A stretch of 64,000 nt of DNA from Gordionus sp. m RMFG-2023 (Eukaryota > Nematomorpha > Gordioida > Chordodea > Parachordodidae). Numbering within the stretch: position 1 is the first letter of the stretch; each line of letters begins with the position of its first letter. Of the stretch, positions 59,363 through 64,000 are shown piece after piece. Below the pieces are notes generated by a model. That model saw only the letters and a program-made list of their open reading frames with translations, was not told the origin of the DNA and made no database searches. The DNA is taken from the NCBI RefSeq assembly GCF_954871325.1, contig NC_088776.1, forward strand, positions 32,040,508 through 32,104,507, given 5' to 3'. The position numbers were made by a program, and so were the translations under genes.

Positions 59363-60720
59363 ATTACAAAATATTCAACGGTTGGAGTCCTGAGCTCGGC
59401 TCCGATCTATTGAGAGTCAGAGAAAAATATAACTTCGTATAATATTTCTTTGTTTTAAGATAAGTTTTTTTTATATTTTGAAAATCGAGATTATCGGCTG
59501 AATTTAAACACTCAAAAATAAAGTAATGAGATAAAATATTAAAATATGCAATTTTTAATAATCAAATAAAAATAAATATGTGTTTTTTCACCTTCAATTA
59601 TAAAGATTGAAGTCAGTTCCGATTCAGATTATATAAGAAATACAAACCTTTGTAACCCATATGAAATTAAATTTAATCAAAATAGTTTCTTCCATAAAAT
59701 CGAAATCAGAAATGTCTCCAAGGTGATTTAAATAATTTTCTTATAATTTAAATGGTTATTTTTAAAGTCAGGGAATCAAAACAAAATAAAATTAAAATTT
59801 GTAGCGTCAATTTATTTGCATTCTTAAATCTATTTGAAAAAAAATTGAATTATGATTATATTATTATCCCCCTGGACGTGGAATGTTTATTTAAAAATGA
59901 TAAGGTGACTTTAAAAATAAATATATAAAATTTTCCAGGTTAAAATATATTATTTCTGTTCCCATTTACTAAGATTTTCTTTCATGATTTCTACTATCTA
60001 CTCAAATTATCATCCTATCTCCTTTGCGTAGGCCTTACTTTTTAATTTATCATAACAATCTTTGTAACAATTTTAAACTAATATCACCAATCTATTAGTA
60101 GGTATCCTCTTAGGCCCAATTAAAAACAAAAAATAGTCCAGTTCCAATCCTTCAACCTCTCATAATATTAATTAATGCTCAGGAATTTGTTCCCAAAATT
60201 ATTCAAAATAAAATTTAAAAAATTCTAATAATGCCCAGACAGAGATGAATCAATAGAATTTGGGCCAGGTTTGAAAATTATTCCATGCTAAGTTTGAGAT
60301 TTGACTTCAGCAGCTCTATAACTATCATTAATGGACTGTCAGAAAAATATAGTGTATTATCAATGATTTAACAAAAATAAAACTATTTATCACAAATTAT
60401 TTTTTAGTTTAGTTATTATGCATAAAGGTTAATTATTTATTTATACCAAATTTTAACTAGTTTGTTTCTATTTAAGTATAGACATTTTGTTCTACTGCAA
60501 GTTATATTAACCTCACTATAAATATAATCCGTTTATAAACTTGATAGCTCGTTTTCAATATATTTTCCTATCAGTTAGCTAAAAAATACTTTATTTATTA
60601 AATTTTATATTATTTATATATTTTCCCCTGAAGTATTTTAGCATGATTTTAAATAAATTAGGAAAATTTTAATTATCATGTCAAATTTCGAAAATCAATT
60701 AAGAAATAATTAATGCATTG
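59363..60720. other. AT-rich DNA, no gene seen
   Basis: Near 59385, GGAGTCCTGAGCTCGGCTCCGATC stands out as GC-rich and may be another hAT MITE scrap (loosely related sequence near 59620), but no ends could be paired. Confidence 0.4.
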
Positions 60721-60729
60721 GAAAAGGGG

Positions 60730-60960
60730 CCGAAATTTATCGGTTCGCTGTAATGTATTCCCTATAAAAATGTTCGTGGTTGAGGTTTTGCGAATTTAAA
60801 TTTTTGATAATTGTTATATTGTTTCCGCTATAAAAGTTTGATGAAAAAATTAGCAGAAATGGCTTTCAGATAAATTCATACTCGAATTCCTTCGCGATAA
60901 ATGATATTTGCGGTAAAAAGAAACCTCACCAAAAAATGATTTCACGATATAAGAAATTTC
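60730..60960. repeat. Degenerate TTCGCGRTAA-like repeats
   Basis: Scattered units TTCGCTGTAATG, TTCGCGATAAATG, TTTGCGGTAAAA, TTCACGATATAAG recall the motif of the arrays at 2.0-2.9 kb but are more diverged and spaced. Confidence 0.4.
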
Positions 60961-62690
60961 ACTGTATTGACCTGATTTATTATGTTTAGATATACTGCCG
61001 ATCAATTCATTGCGTTAAAAACATGAACAAAAAAATATTTAATTGATATTTAATTACAAAATCCTATAATTACTTTAAATTATTGAGTAAATTGAAATTG
61101 CATTCAATTAGTCCCGTTTCAAATTTCATATTAACATTACGAATTTCAGTCAAGAAATATTATTTCATGTTGTATATACCTACACTTTCTTCCCTTTCTA
61201 CAATTTCTCATAGGTTTCGCTTAATTTTTTATAAGATATATTTTTGTTAGAAATTATAAAATAATTTTGGATTTAGGGAATATTTTCAACAAGGTTACAT
61301 TTTATATTTTAAACAGAGAATTATTTCAATAAAACCCATATATTCGTAAAGAGAATTCAAATTATATTTTTATTAGATATTTACAAAAAATATAAAATGA
61401 AATGTTGCATAATTTAAAATTTCTTTTTAATTTCGTAACTTTCTTTAATATTAATAATTCTCACAAGATAAAATAAATTTGATAAATAATTTATAAAATT
61501 AAGAAATATTTTACAAAGAAAAAGTTGGAAACTCTAAAAAATATGCATAAATATATATTATGAATGATACACATTTATTATTGATTTCTAATCATTTTTT
61601 TATATTCTCTCTATTCTTTTCTAACTTTTCATTATAAAATTAAGCCATTTAAAAAATACTTTAACGTGTGTTCTATGATCTTGGTAAAATCCTACTTGAT
61701 AATATTTTCTGCAGAATGTTACACAATTTTAAAATGTGGCATCAAATATATTATCATAAAATATATTAATTTCATTCAAAAAACTTATGAATACATGAGC
61801 AAGCATAATAATTATATCTTAATTAAACCATCATAATATCATTTCTATAAAGAATCAAATACCAAAAAAAATTATAATATAAAATAAACTTGATTTGATT
61901 ATAACTTTACAGTATATGTTTTATAAAACAACCGAATAATAAGTGGTTTAAGTTTAGATCTATAATATAAGAAGAGTTTTAAATCTGTTTTTATATATAT
62001 GATAATAATATAATGTTTAAAATCGTAATATTTTTAGACTAAATATTTTTTGTTTCGCTTAATTTGCGATAACCAAATTTTTCAAATATTTGTTGGATAT
62101 ATTATTTATACAATATTTAAGATTTGAAAGGAATTATATGATTAGTATACTATAACATTACAAACACATAACGAGTTAATTAATTTGCATTAACAATATA
62201 TAATTAAAATATAATAAGCGGCCTATAAAATATATTATGATAACAATTGAAATAATGTTAGTTTACAATGAAAACTTGTTTTAAAAATATTTTTAACGAG
62301 GTAATATTTATAGCTACTTAACAAGATTAACAAATTCTTTGTTATGAATGATCATAATAAAAAAACTTATTTTAGTAATTTAATTAATTATTAACATTTT
62401 TATTGTATAATAATATTTTATTTTATAGTTATTATTAAATTTGAAAATAAAAAATACATAATAAAATGGCTGAATTAAAAAAAATTTATCACGAAATTCA
62501 ATTATTATATGTTTGTTTATTACATTGCATATAAATTCGTTTGAGATTGTCCACTGATGAAAAAAATTAAATAAAAATTATAGGATTTAAAAAATAATTA
62601 TAAAATTGATCCTATCATGGAAAAAAATTTATCCAAGATGAGTATTCAATTTTTATCAAGGGCCCATATAACACTGGAGGAAGGTGAGGG
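60961..62690. other. AT-rich DNA, no gene seen
   Basis: Nothing supported. Confidence 0.5.
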
Positions 62691-62693
62691 GGA

Positions 62694-62830
62694 GGGGGGG
62701 GGGGGGGTAGAAAATTTTATGAGTTATGAAGCGTTTAAATATTTTGATTTATAAGGATCCTTAATTCAACAAAGTTATCTTGTGCTTCGTTAATATAGGA
62801 GAAATAAATGGGGGGGGGGGGGGGGGGGGG
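62694..62830. repeat. Two long G tracts (G14 and G21)
   Basis: G14 at 62694-62707 and G21 at 62810-62830, about 100 bp apart. A G11 tract follows at 63119-63129. They are very unusual in DNA this AT-rich and may be part of decayed G-rich element ends or slippage products. Confidence 0.9.
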
Positions 62831-62839
62831 TGGTAATAA

Positions 62840-64000
62840 ATTTTTTAGAATTTAAAAAAAAACTTAACTACCATTATCATTTTCTTTTAAATGGTTACGG
62901 TAAATTCTTACTATGACACTGCTGTTGATCCAATAGTAATATGTGCTCAATAGCATTTATATAATTCTTTAAATGCAATATGATACTTTTTCTATATATA
63001 GTTTAAAATCATGTCCTTCTTCTACATCTACATTTCATGATATAATGTTTAAATATGAAGGTTTAATAAAGACGAATTGAGGCCATTTATTCGAGCATAA
63101 AATAATTTGGGTCGGGTAGGGGGGGGGGGCTATTAAAACAAGAAACAATTATAATCATCATCATATAATCTTAAAAAGCCACAACAAAATAATCAAATAT
63201 TTCATATTAATTTGCTTTAAAGAATTGCAATTCCTTTTCACAATCAAATTTTAAATTGGTACCAACAAAATATAGGAAGATTTTATGGCATTTTACAAAC
63301 CCTTGAGGATTTTTCGGAATTAAATTTTCATATAAGATTTTCCGATAAATTTTCACCTCTTTCACATAACTTTTAGCATCTATTAGTATCTACTGACTGA
63401 AGACACTTATTTAAAAAATCAACTGTTACTAATACTTCATAAATTACAACGGCCAATATAGTATAATTTATATTTATGCATCTATATAAAAGACCAGTGG
63501 CTTTCTAGAGTTTTATTAGAAAAGTAAAATAACACTTCAATAATAATCTTAAAATTCTAATAAATATGTGCTATATACTTCCAGATGATTAATCTCCCTC
63601 TGGTCTAACTAAGGGTATGACCTATATATTTGCACGATACGTTAAAACGCCAAAAAAATATATAATGCATTTGTTAAATTAAAAATATTAAAAATTACAG
63701 GAATATTGTAATACCAATTATTAACAAAAAGATGCAACTTGTGATTAAAACATTGTATATAAGGCATTTTTTATTAACTCCTCCATTTCGACCAGACATG
63801 ACATTTACGCCATCATAGGCTCGCTTATTATATTATGAATTAATCTTTTAATTATAAAGTTGTTTTAAAATACAATTTATAATGGTCTCAGCAGAAAGAC
63901 TTCATAAATCAATTATTCATATCTTCGATGTTTCCACATAATATATACAGAATAAAACTCAAACTTTCACAATCTACTGCATTTTTTGTCTCATCAGCCT
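62840..64000. other. AT-rich DNA, no gene seen
   Basis: Apart from the G11 tract at 63119-63129 there is no supported feature to the end of the window. Confidence 0.5.

Noticed and set aside
59385-59640. GC-rich GGAGTC...GGCTCCGATC segment as a MITE
   Set aside because: The only partner sequence is a weak direct match, with no inverted tips or duplication.
1-64000. CRISPR arrays, bacterial operons, riboswitches or replication origins
   Set aside because: No such structure seen; introns, LINE and hAT content mark this as animal nuclear DNA.

Overview
This is a very AT-rich stretch of an invertebrate animal genome, mostly intron or intergenic DNA filled with transposon debris. The animal origin rests on a group II-like metabotropic glutamate receptor exon, a full-length endonuclease/reverse transcriptase LINE with target-site duplications, many hAT, MULE and Tc1/mariner remnants, and GT-AG introns of about 50 nt inside transposase relics. 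I cannot name the species.

Host genes are sparse. The one certain host gene piece is a long minus-strand exon (about 20974-23149) encoding the ligand-binding domain of a group II-like mGluR. It carries two large insertions. Its cysteine-rich and seven-helix exons are not visible. Weaker candidates are a 57-codon first coding exon with a splice donor at 56460-56632 (+), a single-helix exon at 51327-51495 (-) that resembles a DEG/ENaC N-terminus, and a signal-peptide-like ORF at 19853-20050 (+).

Transposons carry most of the readable content. A LINE at 5701-8888 (-) is flanked by a perfect 17-bp duplication, has an intact 979-residue ORF and a poly(A) tail, and starts with a tRNA-like segment containing A- and B-box motifs. 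hAT elements are abundant. One of 2.2 kb (12384-14612) has a perfect 8-bp duplication, a decayed transposase and an internal 25-bp minisatellite whose every unit can form a hairpin. An internally deleted element lies at 26058-27642. Three further transposase or end relics lie near 43.1-45.6 kb, 47.3 kb and 52.4 kb. At least six short non-autonomous copies have 8-bp duplications (16193, 33137, 40371, 55818, 57931 and probably 58456). A fold-back MITE family is present in four copies (3.4, 48.6, 52.0 and 57.9 kb). MULE (4.1-4.9 kb) and Tc1/mariner (10.4-10.9 kb) transposase relics are also present.

Simple sequence includes a 174-bp pure TTCC array, G/C homopolymers of 9 to 21 bases, two degenerate CCGGGGGTTTTTT arrays at opposite ends of the window, and inverted degenerate arrays of a GCGATAATGCATTC-like motif near 2.0-2.9 kb. 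The long stretches between these are plain AT-rich DNA in which I see no gene. Most short ORFs in the window are chance products of AT-rich or repetitive sequence.
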